Source of the DNA: Phaeobacter bryozoorum
GTDB taxonomy: Bacteria > Pseudomonadota > Alphaproteobacteria > Rhodobacterales > Rhodobacteraceae
DNA length: 64,000 bases
Strand: one strand, 5' to 3'
Assembly: GCF_041893525.1 (NCBI RefSeq)
Contig: NZ_CP169068.1
Positions 1 through 8,805 of the stretch are shown in pieces (the stretch's first letter is position 1; the number at the start of each line of letters is the position of its first letter). Both the position numbers and the translations under genes were made by a program. The notes under the pieces are model-generated. The model had not been told where the DNA came from, ran no database searches, and saw only the letters and a program-made list of their open reading frames with translations.

Positions 1-1806
1 GATGCCGCAGGCGGGGTGATCGAGGGATTCGCTCAGTTCGTCATGGGGGGCAGTGTATTCCTTGGCCTCGTTGTCTTTGGGGTGCTGTTGATCGTGAACT
101 TCATGGTCATTACCAAAGGTGCAGCGCGGATGGCCGAGGTCGGCGCCCGCTTTGCACTGGACGGGATGCCAGGCAAGCAGCTGGCAATCGACAGCGACAT
201 GTCGGCCGGCGCCATTGACCACGCCACAGCGCGCGAGCGTCGCGAGGTGGAACAACGCGAAACAACATTCTTCGGCTCTCTGGACGGTGCGTCCAAATTT
301 GTAAAAGGCGACGCAATCGCCGGCCTGCTGATCACCCTGTTGAACCTGATCATGGGCCTCATCATGGGCGTGCTTGTTCACGACATGCCGGTTGTTTCCG
401 CATTTGAAACCTATGCGATCCTGACGGTTGGCGATGGTCTGGTCTCTCAGATCCCCTCGGTCATCATCTCGATTGCGGCAGCTCTCTTGCTGGCCCGCGG
501 CGGTGCGACGGGCTCGACCGATATCGCGCTGGCCGATCAGCTGGGCAAACATCCGGCCGCTCTGGCAACCGTTGCCGTGCTCATGTCGCTGTTTGCGCTG
601 GTTCCGGGTCTGCCGTTTATCCCCTTCATGGTGGGGGGCGCTGTACTGGGATACACCGCCTATAAGATGAGCAAGAACATGAAGGACCGCGAAGAAGCGG
701 ATATGGACGAGCGGATCGAAGAAGTCATGGAGCCGAAGGAAAACCGGGCGCTGGGTGACATCCTCGATCTGGACGACCTGCACCTGGAATTCGCACCGGA
801 TCTGGTGAGCATGGTTCTGGATGCCGGGACCGGGCTGGATGCCCGCATTGCCAATATGCGGACGCATGTGGCAACCACCTTTGGGCTTATCCTGCCGGAG
901 ATCCGCCTGACGGATGAGCCTGAGCTGATGACCGGCACCTATGTGATCAAAGTGCAAGGGGTGGAACAGGTGCGCGGCATTCTTCATCCCGAAATGGTGC
1001 TCGCGTTGATGCCCGACAATCACGCAGCCCTGCCGCCCGGCACCGATGTGACAGAACCTGTCTATGGTGCACCTGCGCGTTGGATATCTTCGAAGAGCCA
1101 GGAAGATGCAGCGCTCTCAGGCGCCACAATCGTCACCGCACCGGAAATTCTGGCCACCCATTTGTTGGAAGTGATCAAGCAGAACTTCCCGCGTCTGCTG
1201 ACGCTGAAATCCCTGCGCCGTCTGCTGAACGAAATGACCGAGCTGACAGATGAATTCCGCGCCGAGGCAAATCGCAAACTGCTGGACGAACTGGTGCCGG
1301 ACAAGGTGCCGATGGACACGTTGCACAGCGTCTTGCGTCTGCTTCTGGAGGAGCGGGTGTCCATCCGCAACATGCCTCTCATTCTCGAATCGATTGCCGA
1401 GGCACGCCTCCATACCAACCAGCCCGAGATCATCTGTGAGCATGTGCGCCAACGTTTGGGTTTCCAGCTGGTTGGTGAGATGAAGCGCGAGGATGGGACC
1501 ATTCCGCTGATCCAGCTGGCCCCGGAATGGGAAGAGACCTTCTCTACCTACCAGATCGACGCTCAGGGTGGCGCCGTCGATATCGCGCTGCCGCCGGATC
1601 AGTTCAACCGACTGGCCGAGGGGCTGAGCGACCGACTGAACAGCACGACCGAACAGGGTGTTTTTGCAGCGGTTGTTACCTCGACCCGGCGTCGTCGATA
1701 CCTGCGGACAATCCTGAAATCACGCGGCATCCTCAATCCGGTTTTGTCTTTCGAGGAAATCGGACTTGAGGCCAGACCTGCCCTGGTAGGCATGGTTCCG
1801 GCATGA
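1..1806 (+). CDS. flhA: Flagellar export gate protein FlhA (5' end outside window)
   Basis: Major inner-membrane component of the flagellar type III export gate, which docks chaperone-substrate complexes. The frame is open from base 1, so roughly the first 95 residues are missing compared with the usual length of about 690. The visible part begins in the membrane domain (hydrophobic stretches up to about fragment residue 220) and continues into the soluble C-terminal domain. It ends at the TGA at 1804-1806, which overlaps the fliR ATG at 1803, so the two are probably translationally coupled. No interruption is seen in the visible part. Family assignment is secure; the true start cannot be seen. 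Confidence 0.96.
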   Translation, partial: DAAGGVIEGFAQFVMGGSVFLGLVVFGVLLIVNFMVITKGAARMAEVGARFALDGMPGKQLAIDSDMSAGAIDHATARERREVEQRETTFFGSLDGASKFVKGDAIAGLLITLLNLIMGLIMGVLVHDMPVVSAFETYAILTVGDGLVSQIPSVIISIAAALLLARGGATGSTDIALADQLGKHPAALATVAVLMSLFALVPGLPFIPFMVGGAVLGYTAYKMSKNMKDREEADMDERIEEVMEPKENRALGDILDLDDLHLEFAPDLVSMVLDAGTGLDARIANMRTHVATTFGLILPEIRLTDEPELMTGTYVIKVQGVEQVRGILHPEMVLALMPDNHAALPPGTDVTEPVYGAPARWISSKSQEDAALSGATIVTAPEILATHLLEVIKQNFPRLLTLKSLRRLLNEMTELTDEFRAEANRKLLDELVPDKVPMDTLHSVLRLLLEERVSIRNMPLILESIAEARLHTNQPEIICEHVRQRLGFQLVGEMKREDGTIPLIQLAPEWEETFSTYQIDAQGGAVDIALPPDQFNRLAEGLSDRLNSTTEQGVFAAVVTSTRRRRYLRTILKSRGILNPVLSFEEIGLEARPALVGMVPA

Positions 1807-2582
1807 GCATTGGCTTTCTGCCGCCTGAGCTGGTCGCTCTTCTGGGCGCCGGCTTTTGGCATGGGGCCATCATCTTTCTGCGGGTTGCGGCCATGGTGTC
1901 CGTACTACCCGCCTTCGGCGAAAAATATGTCCCGGTGCGGATCAAACTGGCCATTTCGCTGGCGTTCACATTTATCGTGGCGCCGGCCTTGCCGTTGCTG
2001 CCGGAACCGGCCAGCCCGCTGCATTACGCCAGTCTCGCGCTGAGTGAAGCCGTTGTTGGTCTGGCCCTCGGGGTCGCGATCCGCATGTTTGTTCATGCAA
2101 TCCAGATCGCCGGAACAATTGCCGCGCAGTCGACGTCTCTCGCACAGGTTCTGGGCGGTATCGGTGCCGAGCCAATGCCCGCTATTGGCGCCGTCCTTTT
2201 GATCTCGGGATTGGCGCTGGCGGTCATGCTGGGTCTTCATATCCGTGTGGCTGAATTCATAATCTACAGCTACATGATGTTCCCGGTGGGTGAATTTCCG
2301 GCGGCATCCGGCCTGTCGGATTGGGGCGTACACCGTGTTTCGCGCGCCTTTGCGATGGGGTTCTCTCTCGCTGCACCGTTCCTGATCGGCTCGATGGTCT
2401 ACAATCTGACACTGGGTGTCATCAACCGCGCCATGCCCGCGCTGATGGTGGCCTTTGTCGGTGCGCCGGTGGTTACCTTCGGAGGTCTCGCAATCCTGAT
2501 GGTTGCCAGCCCAATGATCTTGGATATCTGGAGCACCGCGCTTATGAGCTTCTTTGCCAATCCGGGTGAGGGGATGCCATGA
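1803..2582 (+). CDS. fliR: Flagellar export gate protein FliR
   Basis: Integral membrane subunit of the FliPQR core of the flagellar type III export channel. The 259-residue length is normal for FliR, and the protein is almost entirely hydrophobic with several predicted membrane segments. It overlaps flhA upstream (ATGA) and flhB downstream by 4 bases (start 2579), the usual flhA-fliR-flhB order in alphaproteobacteria. The partner gene fliQ lies separately in the minus-strand operon at 7305-7577. Confidence 0.95.
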   Translation: MSIGFLPPELVALLGAGFWHGAIIFLRVAAMVSVLPAFGEKYVPVRIKLAISLAFTFIVAPALPLLPEPASPLHYASLALSEAVVGLALGVAIRMFVHAIQIAGTIAAQSTSLAQVLGGIGAEPMPAIGAVLLISGLALAVMLGLHIRVAEFIIYSYMMFPVGEFPAASGLSDWGVHRVSRAFAMGFSLAAPFLIGSMVYNLTLGVINRAMPALMVAFVGAPVVTFGGLAILMVASPMILDIWSTALMSFFANPGEGMP

Positions 2583-3658
2583 GCGACGACAACTCAGACA
2601 AGTCATATGAACCAACACCGCAGAAGCTTGAGAAAGCACGGAAAAAAGGTGAAGTTCCAAAATCTACCGACCTGTCGGTGGCGGCGTCCTATCTCGGGCT
2701 GATCATCGCGATTTACGTGTCGGGGGCAGACGTTGTCGCCGAAATCGGCACGATATTGATGTCGTTTCTCGATCAACCCGACCGGCTGGCAGAATTATTC
2801 TTCAACGGCGCCGGCACCGTGCCGGTTGGCGGGATCATGATGGCTGTCGGGACCTCAAGTCTGCCGATCTTTATCGTCCCTATGGCCGCTGTTTTCCTGT
2901 CCATTGTCGCCCAGCGGGCCCTGGTTTTTGCTCCCAGCAAGCTGGAGCCAAAACTCTCAAAGATCTCGATCATTTCCAACGCCAAGAATAAATTCGGGCG
3001 TTCGGGCCTTTTTGAGTTCTTCAAGAGCACCGTAAAGCTGATCCTCTACTCGGTCTGCATGGGTGTCTACCTGAACTATCGGCTGCCGGATATGATCGCG
3101 TCTTCTGCCACCGGCGCTTTTGTCGTCGTGATGATGATGGCGCAGCTGGCATTGGAGTTTCTCATCCTCGCGCTGATCATCGCGCTGGGTATTGGTGTCA
3201 TCGATGCCGCGTTTCAGCAGGCAGAGCACAATCGGAAAAACATGATGTCCCGCCAGGAAATCATGGACGAAAGCAAAGAGTCCGAAGGCGACCCGCATCT
3301 AAAGGGCGCCCGCCGACAAAAGGCCCATCAGATTGCCATGGGCCAGGGCGTCGCAGATGTGGCAAAGGCAGATGTCGTTATCGTCAACCCGACTCATTAC
3401 GCTGTCGCATTGAAATGGGACCGCGCACCAGGACAGGCGCCTGTCTGTGTGGCCAAGGGGGTGGATGAAGTCGCTGCTATCATTCGCGAAGTTGCCAATG
3501 AGCATGGTGTCCCGATCCATAGCGATCCGCCGACCGCGCGCGCCCTGCATGCCGCGGTTCAGATCGGCGAGGAAATTCACGAAGAGCATTATGCGCCGGT
3601 TGCCGCCGCGATCCGCTTTGCGGAGAACATGCGCCAGCGGGCCAAGGGGATGGTGTGA
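2579..3658 (+). CDS. flhB: Flagellar export substrate-specificity switch FlhB
   Basis: Export-gate protein that switches secretion from rod/hook to filament substrates by cleaving itself. The N-terminal part has a basic segment and about four membrane segments; the cytoplasmic domain carries the autocleavage motif NPTH at about residues 270-273. Length of 359 residues is normal. The switch acts with the hook-length ruler FliK, whose gene at 14847-16541 is interrupted here. The TGA at 3656-3658 overlaps the next start in a TGATG junction. Confidence 0.96.
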   Translation: MSDDNSDKSYEPTPQKLEKARKKGEVPKSTDLSVAASYLGLIIAIYVSGADVVAEIGTILMSFLDQPDRLAELFFNGAGTVPVGGIMMAVGTSSLPIFIVPMAAVFLSIVAQRALVFAPSKLEPKLSKISIISNAKNKFGRSGLFEFFKSTVKLILYSVCMGVYLNYRLPDMIASSATGAFVVVMMMAQLALEFLILALIIALGIGVIDAAFQQAEHNRKNMMSRQEIMDESKESEGDPHLKGARRQKAHQIAMGQGVADVAKADVVIVNPTHYAVALKWDRAPGQAPVCVAKGVDEVAAIIREVANEHGVPIHSDPPTARALHAAVQIGEEIHEEHYAPVAAAIRFAENMRQRAKGMV

Positions 3659-4059
3659 TGAAGCAGAAAATGCTCGATCAGATGGCCGATGTGACCGAAG
3701 CCCTGTATCTGCAGGAACATGCCAAGGTAAAGCCGGTTCTTGATGCGGAAGCCCGCGTGCGCGGTCAGCTGACTAAGCTGGACCAGCAGATCAAAGACAG
3801 CCGCGATCTGGCCAGCTCCGACCATGCAATGAAAGCGCTTGGTGCCGATCTTCTGTGGCAAGGCTGGCATACCCGCGCCCGTCGAGAGTTGAATATGGAA
3901 CTGGCGCAGATCACGGCACAGAAACTGCGGGCAATGGACAATCTGCGCAAGGCATTCGGTCGCAAACACGCCGTGGAGACAATGGCGATCGAAGAGCGCC
4001 TGAGGGTCAAGAAAGACAAGGCGCAAAAACTGCACAATCGCCTGATGAATATGGACTGA
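3658..4059 (+). CDS. Small coiled-coil protein in the FliJ position
   Basis: A 133-residue, strongly charged protein that is nearly all predicted alpha-helix with two long heptad-like stretches (about residues 8-50 and 70-130) and no signal peptide or membrane segment. It starts at ATG 3658 inside a TGATG junction with flhB; a GTG at 3655 is possible but would overlap more. I do not recognise a named family with certainty. Size, helical character and position at the end of the flhA-fliR-flhB operon resemble FliJ, the coiled-coil export component that couples the FliI ATPase to FlhA. FliJ identity is inference. Confidence 0.75.
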   Translation: MKQKMLDQMADVTEALYLQEHAKVKPVLDAEARVRGQLTKLDQQIKDSRDLASSDHAMKALGADLLWQGWHTRARRELNMELAQITAQKLRAMDNLRKAFGRKHAVETMAIEERLRVKKDKAQKLHNRLMNMD

Positions 4060-4083
4060 GCCACCTGACACAGGATGGCATCC

Positions 4084-4122
4084 AAGAGAAAGGCCGGTTC
4101 AAAATGAACCGGCCTTTCTCTT
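4084..4122. terminator. Bidirectional terminator between flhB operon and fliL
   Basis: An 18-bp perfect stem with a 3-base loop of A, flanked by a T run on the plus side and an A run on the left. It lies between two convergent transcription units, so it can stop both the flhA-fliR-flhB unit and the flgB...fliL unit. Confidence 0.9.
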
Positions 4123-4138
4123 TTCGGCAGTGCATTGG

Positions 4139-4627
4139 TCAGACGTCTTGTCGCGACATCTCTACAATCAGGACGTCATAGATATCTTTGCCCAGTTGTT
4201 TCTGCGCGGCCTCACGCAGCGCGGTCCGCAGCGGTGTCAACATGTCGGATCGGGTGAAGGCCCCGCGAAAGCCACCCATATTGGCATGATCGAACAGAAC
4301 CTGCAGAAAGATATCCCGCAACTTGGGTTCATAAGCGTGGATCTTCTCGTTCATGCCAGCCTTGGTTTCCAGGCTGAGCGACACCACCACCAGCGAGGAC
4401 AGCTGTTCGCGCTCGACAACGGGAACCACGAACTGGTTCGCCATCTTGATGTATTCGCGCTGCTCTTCCTCATCACCCGGCAGCTCCGGAGTGATCTCCT
4501 CGGCATGTTCGCCGCTATCCTCAGCGTGGTCTTCTGGGGCCGGTGCCGGAGCCATCATGATCCCGGCGCCGATACCTCCGGCAGTTCCGACCAGCAGTAG
4601 AATGACAGGCAGTAGTTTTGACAGCAT
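4139..4627 (-). CDS. fliL: Flagellar basal body-associated protein FliL
   Basis: FliL-type protein, a single-pass membrane protein that sits at the stator/basal-body interface. It has 162 residues: one N-terminal membrane segment (about residues 5-26), an acidic Pro/Glu-rich linker, and a C-terminal FliL-like domain that includes a VVVSLSLET strand and ends in LIVEMSRQDV. It is the last gene of the long minus-strand flagellar operon, 9 bases after flgH, and is followed by a strong terminator. Roseobacters often carry more than one fliL-like gene, so the exact paralogue cannot be fixed. Confidence 0.85.
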   Translation of the reverse strand: MLSKLLPVILLLVGTAGGIGAGIMMAPAPAPEDHAEDSGEHAEEITPELPGDEEEQREYIKMANQFVVPVVEREQLSSLVVVSLSLETKAGMNEKIHAYEPKLRDIFLQVLFDHANMGGFRGAFTRSDMLTPLRTALREAAQKQLGKDIYDVLIVEMSRQDV

Positions 4628-4636
4628 GTGCAGGCC

Positions 4637-5377
4637 TCAGAATGGCAGGATCACGTCCAGCACCTGCTGGCCGTAACGCGGTTGTTGGACATCAGTGATC
4701 TGGCCGCGGCCACCATATGAGACCCGCGCGGACGCGATCTTGTCGTAGGTGATCTCATTTTGACGGCTGATATCGTCGGGGCGGACATAACCGGTCACCA
4801 GCAATTCGCGCATCTCAAAGTTGACGCGCAGCTCCTGCGTACCGTTGATGGAGAGAACACCGTTCGGCAGGACATCGACCACAGTCGCGGCAACCCGCAG
4901 TTCCAGTTTCTCGCTCCGTTTCACGGAGCCTTTGCCACCCGAGCTGCTGCTGCTGCCGATATCGACGGCATCAGCCATCGTGGCACCGTCCGGCAATTTC
5001 CGGTCAATCCGCTGCGGCAGGCCCAGCAGCTGCGGCAGCGCCAGGCTCTCGGACCCGGAGCGGGACCGTTTGGTGTCGTTTGAAATTTCGGCCTCTTCGT
5101 CAATCTCGATGACGACCGTCAGGATATCGCCCCGTTTGGTTGCCCGCCGATCCCCAAGCAGCGACTGACGCGAGCCGCTCCAGAGCGAGGCCTGGTCGAC
5201 CGGACGCTGTGTCTGGGTATCGACCGGCAGCCCCTGAAACAGCATGGCGACATGCTCGGGCGATTCATTTGCCGGGCTGAACGTGGGAGGCTTGCCAACA
5301 TGGTCGAGCCGTCCGCAGGCGCTGAGCATGATCACACCAGCAAGGGCGGATTTTGCCAAATAAATTCTATTTTTCAT
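4637..5377 (-). CDS. flgH: Flagellar L-ring lipoprotein FlgH
   Basis: Outer-membrane L-ring subunit of the flagellar basal body. The 246-residue product has a lipoprotein signal with lipobox LSAC at about residues 18-21, followed by the conserved FlgH body (a GDILTVVIEIDE segment near residue 85 and a C-terminal GQQVLDVILPF). Its ATG overlaps the flgA stop. The P-ring gene flgI is not in the window. Confidence 0.94.
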   Translation of the reverse strand: MKNRIYLAKSALAGVIMLSACGRLDHVGKPPTFSPANESPEHVAMLFQGLPVDTQTQRPVDQASLWSGSRQSLLGDRRATKRGDILTVVIEIDEEAEISNDTKRSRSGSESLALPQLLGLPQRIDRKLPDGATMADAVDIGSSSSSGGKGSVKRSEKLELRVAATVVDVLPNGVLSINGTQELRVNFEMRELLVTGYVRPDDISRQNEITYDKIASARVSYGGRGQITDVQQPRYGQQVLDVILPF

Positions 5378-5793
5378 CAGTTTACCTCAACTGTTCCATC
5401 TGCGGCGATCCGCCCGCTGATGGTTGTGCGTGACGACAAATTCATGACACGTATGGCCTCTCCATCTGCGCCACGGCCAAGCGAGCGGCCCTCGGCGAGG
5501 ATGGTAAGTCCACCACGTTTGAAACGAATGGTGACCAGATCATTGCGGTCGACGATGGCCGGAGGCCCGACATCACCGGGACGCATCGGCCGCCCCGCAT
5601 AGAGTGCCACGCGCGCCTCCTGCCCGATCACGAGAGCAGGATCTGAGATCGCGCCCAGCACCTCGGCCTGTTTCAGAACCAGATCCTCGGCCGTCACGAT
5701 TTCCTTGGCGCGGATGGTGCGCACGGGGACCAGTATATCGGCCCAGACAGGCTGGGCGCAGAGCAGCATCATAATGGCGAGGATCGGTTTCAT
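5377..5793 (-). CDS. flgA: Flagellar P-ring assembly chaperone FlgA
   Basis: Periplasmic chaperone for P-ring assembly. It is short, 138 residues, with a cleavable signal peptide (about residues 1-18, ending QPVWA) and a SAF-like domain containing VPVRTIRAKEIVTAEDL and, later, GRPMRPGDVG. The family varies from about 130 to 220 residues and this matches the short form. It overlaps the stop of flgG and the start of flgH. Confidence 0.92.
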   Translation of the reverse strand: MKPILAIMMLLCAQPVWADILVPVRTIRAKEIVTAEDLVLKQAEVLGAISDPALVIGQEARVALYAGRPMRPGDVGPPAIVDRNDLVTIRFKRGGLTILAEGRSLGRGADGEAIRVMNLSSRTTISGRIAADGTVEVN

Positions 5794-6578
5794 CAGCGGA
5801 CCTGTGTGGTTGCGCCCATCATCTGATCGACGGCAGAGATGACCTTGGCATTCATTTCATAGCCGCGCTGCGCTTCGATCAGCTCGGTGACCTCGCGCAC
5901 GGCATCGACGGAACTGGCCTCCAGGTAGCCCTGGCGCAGAGTACCAAGACCATTCTCGCCGGGCGTCGCCACGCTGGCTGCGCCGGAGGCTTCGGTTTCG
6001 ACAAAGAGGTTGCTGCCCAGCGCTTCGAGACCCTTGGGATTGGAGAAGCCGGCAAGTGTCAGCTGTCCCATCAACTGGCCTTCGGCGGCCTCGTCGAAAT
6101 AGGCGTAGACCTCGCCCTCGGCATTGATCGACACATTGCGTGCATCGGTCGGGATGGTGATATCCGGCGACACGGTGAACCCGTCGGAGGTGACAATCAA
6201 CCCTTCGGCCGACCGTTTGAGCGCGCCATCACGGGTGTAGGCGGATTGGCCGGACGGCAGGGTAACCTCCAGATAGCCCTTCCCGTCAATTGCGACGTCC
6301 AGATCGTTGCCGGTCTGGGTCAGGGCACCCTGGGCCAGGTGAATGGAAATCGCCGAGGCACGCACACCAAGACCGACCTGCACACCGGTTGGCAGCACGG
6401 TTCCATCAGAGGCATTTACCGTGCCGGCCCGCGTCACCTGCTGATAGTGCAGGTCCGCAAACTCCGCACGCCGTGCGTTGTAACCAGTGGTATTCATATT
6501 GGCGAGGTTGTTCGAAATCGTCTCTACACGCAGTTGCTGCGCGGTCATTCCGGTTGCGGCGATCTTGAGGGCGCGCAT
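5793..6578 (-). CDS. flgG: Flagellar distal rod protein FlgG
   Basis: Distal rod subunit of the flagellar drive shaft, 261 residues, the standard length. N-terminal rod motif SNNLANMNTTGYNARRAEF (about residues 22-40) and C-terminal motif EVTELIEAQRGYEMNAKVI are both intact. The C-terminal motif shows the Gln that is replaced by a stop in the neighbouring flgF. It starts 10 bases downstream of the original flgF stop. Confidence 0.96.
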   Translation of the reverse strand: MRALKIAATGMTAQQLRVETISNNLANMNTTGYNARRAEFADLHYQQVTRAGTVNASDGTVLPTGVQVGLGVRASAISIHLAQGALTQTGNDLDVAIDGKGYLEVTLPSGQSAYTRDGALKRSAEGLIVTSDGFTVSPDITIPTDARNVSINAEGEVYAYFDEAAEGQLMGQLTLAGFSNPKGLEALGSNLFVETEASGAASVATPGENGLGTLRQGYLEASSVDAVREVTELIEAQRGYEMNAKVISAVDQMMGATTQVR

Positions 6579-6588
6579 GGGGGTACTC

Positions 6589-7305
6589 CTACGACTTAGT
6601 CAGGTTTTTGATGGCGTTGCGGACACGTTCGTGTTCGGTCTCAAGAAAGCTCTGGCCCATTTCATAGGCACGCTAAATCTCGACCATGCGGGCCAGCTGA
6701 GAGATGGCATTGACGTTGGAGCCTTCGAGAAAGCCCTGAAGCACGCGCGCTTCTCCGGCCACTTCGATTTCTCCATCAACACGGAACATGACCCCGTCTT
6801 CACGGACCATCTGGTAATTCTCTTCCGGCTTGAAAATGCCGATCTGTCCAAGGGCGCGACCGTCCGCGCTCAGCGTGCCATCGGCGCCGAATTTGATCGA
6901 CTTGGCATCCCCCGGAATGAAGACCGGCGCCCGGCCCGCATCCAGAACCCGATGGCCATCCATAGTGACGAGATCGCCTTCGGCGTTGGTAGAAAACGCC
7001 CCCGACCGGGTCAGGCGCTCACCCATCGGAGTTTCGACCATGAAGTAACCGTCGCCTTCAATAGCGAGATCGAGGTCGCCGCCGGATTGGGTCAGCGCCC
7101 CCTGTGCCATGGAGGTGTTACGGATGTTGGCCCGCCCCATCGACAGGGATTCCTGGCCGGGGGCAGACTGGATGAACTCCGAGAAGATCAAGCCTTCAGC
7201 CCGGTAGCCGGTGGTGGCGGAATTGGCGATATTGTTTGCCACAACACGCATTTCGCGCATCAGACCGGATTGGCGGGACAAGGTGGTGTAACCGGTGTCT
7301 CCCAT
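6589..7305 (-). pseudogene. flgF: flgF (proximal rod protein) with premature amber stop
   Basis: Encodes the proximal rod protein FlgF. From ATG 7305 the frame reads 210 residues to LARMVEI and then meets TAG at 6673-6675. The same frame continues without further stops for 28 codons, RAYEMGQSFLETEHERVRN and on, to a second TAG at 6589-6591, ending 10 bases before flgG. The conserved rod-protein motif is EIQRAYE, so the stop replaces the expected Gln; a single C-to-T change (CAG to TAG) explains it. The lost part is the C-terminal helix that packs the rod, so the product is probably non-functional unless the stop is read through. Confidence 0.92.
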
Positions 7306-7577
7306 TACAGACCTCCTGAAATCAGCGGCACAACGTGCCCATCAAAAAAGGCGACCAGGGTCTGCGTCATGAACCCCATGGTCATCCAGAAAACGACAAG
7401 AATGGCGGTAAGCTTCGGGACAAAGGTCAGGGTCATTTCCTGCACCGATGTCAGAGCCTGAAACAGGCCGATCGCGAGGCCAACAACCAGCGCGACCAGC
7501 AGAACCGGCGTCGACATCATGACCGCAGCCCATAGAGCCTGGCGCAGAGTGTCGTAGAAAAGCCCTTCGCTCATCAT
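7305..7577 (-). CDS. fliQ: Flagellar export channel protein FliQ
   Basis: Small two-helix membrane protein of the FliPQR export channel, 90 residues with two hydrophobic segments (about 17-38 and 52-72) and the internal GLAIGLFQALTSVQEMTL segment characteristic of FliQ. Its TAA at 7305-7307 overlaps the flgF start; fliE lies 4 bases upstream. Confidence 0.95.
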   Translation of the reverse strand: MMSEGLFYDTLRQALWAAVMMSTPVLLVALVVGLAIGLFQALTSVQEMTLTFVPKLTAILVVFWMTMGFMTQTLVAFFDGHVVPLISGGL

Positions 7578-7581
7578 CGGC

Positions 7582-7878
7582 TTACACCGGCATCCGCAGG
7601 ATTTCCTGATAGGCTTCGACGACCTTGTTGCGCACGGTCACTGCGGTTTCCACGGCAAGCTCCGTCTGTGCCAGTGCCTGTACCAGGGCATGCGGATCGC
7701 CGTTGCCGGTCATGGCGGTGACCGAGACCTGCTCGCTTTGTTGGAGCGTGCCGGCAAATTCCTCAAAGCTGGCCTTGATCCGAGCTTCGGCGCTTGTTGG
7801 CGCGTGCTCGGGGTCAACTTTGGTTGCGGGACGCGCTGCGGCATAGCCGTTTGTGGCGGAAAGACTGCGAATATCCAT
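7582..7878 (-). CDS. fliE: Flagellar hook-basal body protein FliE
   Basis: Adapter between the MS ring and the rod. The 98-residue protein has the typical FliE C-terminal half: a FAGTLQQSEQ segment, then GNGDPHALVQALAQTELAVE and ending in VVEAYQEILRMPV. It lies in the flgB-flgC-fliE-fliQ block. Confidence 0.94.
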   Translation of the reverse strand: MDIRSLSATNGYAAARPATKVDPEHAPTSAEARIKASFEEFAGTLQQSEQVSVTAMTGNGDPHALVQALAQTELAVETAVTVRNKVVEAYQEILRMPV

Positions 7879-7922
7879 TCTGGATCTCCAAGTATGTCAG
7901 TGTGTTTCAGAAAATTTCGATG

Positions 7923-8315
7923 TTATCTGCGCAGCAGTTCCATCAGCGAGGACGACATCTGCCGCCCCTGTTCGAACATCTTGAGGTTGGCCTCGTAGCT
8001 GCGCTGAGCTTCACGGGCGTCGGCAATCTCGATCATCAGATCGACGTTGGACCCTTCGTAATGACCGCTGTCGTCAGCCAGCGGATGCGAGGGATCGAAG
8101 ATCTGCTCCAGGTCTGACCGGTCCAGACGCACCGGACCAACTTCGACCTTCTCGACATCCGTGCGCAGATCTCGCACCGCTTCGAACGGCACGGTCTTCC
8201 GACGATAACCGGGCGTGTCCGCATTGGAAATATTCTCCGACACGTGGCGCAGACGGCTTGCCTGTGCCTTCAGTGCGCTTGCGGAAACGGAAAGAGACTT
8301 GGAAAATTCGCTCAT
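7923..8315 (-). CDS. flgC: Flagellar proximal rod protein FlgC
   Basis: Rod protein of 130 residues with the N-terminal motif ENISNADTPGYRRKTVPF (about residues 28-45) and the C-terminal helix with DAREAQRSYEANLKM. Both conserved ends are intact, including the Gln equivalent to the one lost in flgF. It starts 12 bases after flgB. Confidence 0.95.
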   Translation of the reverse strand: MSEFSKSLSVSASALKAQASRLRHVSENISNADTPGYRRKTVPFEAVRDLRTDVEKVEVGPVRLDRSDLEQIFDPSHPLADDSGHYEGSNVDLMIEIADAREAQRSYEANLKMFEQGRQMSSSLMELLRR

Positions 8316-8327
8316 GATCTAACCTCC

Positions 8328-8717
8328 TCAGTTCCGGCCAAGGCTGCTGCGCAAAACGTTCATCGACGATTTGTATATCGCCAAAGCACGATCATGCTGC
8401 CGCTTCACCTCGACCCCTTTCAGGATTTCGGTTTCGATCGAGACGGAATTATCGTTGGGGTCAGTGCTGTTGTTGGTCTGGGTCACAGCCCAGTCCATCC
8501 CATTGCCTGAGGCACCGTTCAGATGGTTGGAGCGGCTGGCGATCATGTCGCCGGGGCGCGAACCCTGAGCGTATACCTCTTTGAAAGGCTTGATATCCTT
8601 GGCATGGTAGCCTGGCGTGTCGGCATTGGCGATGTTCTGTGACACCAATGCCTGGCGCTTCCCTGCATGGGTCGCCATTGAGTAGGCAATCTTAAAGACG
8701 TTCAGTTCTTTAAACAC
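8328..8717 (-). CDS. flgB: Flagellar proximal rod protein FlgB
   Basis: Rod protein with the N-terminal motif SQNIANADTPGYHAKDIKPF. A longer frame opens at a TTG at 8744, but a GTG at 8717 gives MFKELNVFKIAYSM, which matches the usual FlgB start, leaves the standard length of 129 residues and is preceded by a GGGAGAAG ribosome-binding site. I therefore use 8717. It is the first gene of the minus-strand flagellar operon and is divergent from fliI, so the promoters of both lie between 8718 and 8805. Confidence 0.93.
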   Translation of the reverse strand: MFKELNVFKIAYSMATHAGKRQALVSQNIANADTPGYHAKDIKPFKEVYAQGSRPGDMIASRSNHLNGASGNGMDWAVTQTNNSTDPNDNSVSIETEILKGVEVKRQHDRALAIYKSSMNVLRSSLGRN

Positions 8718-8805
8718 CGGGGCTTCTCCCTCGATCAATTTCAATCAAGGCTTAACCCCAATTCCTTTAGAAATTGTTTTCAGGAACAGTTGGAGACACC
8801 AGAAC

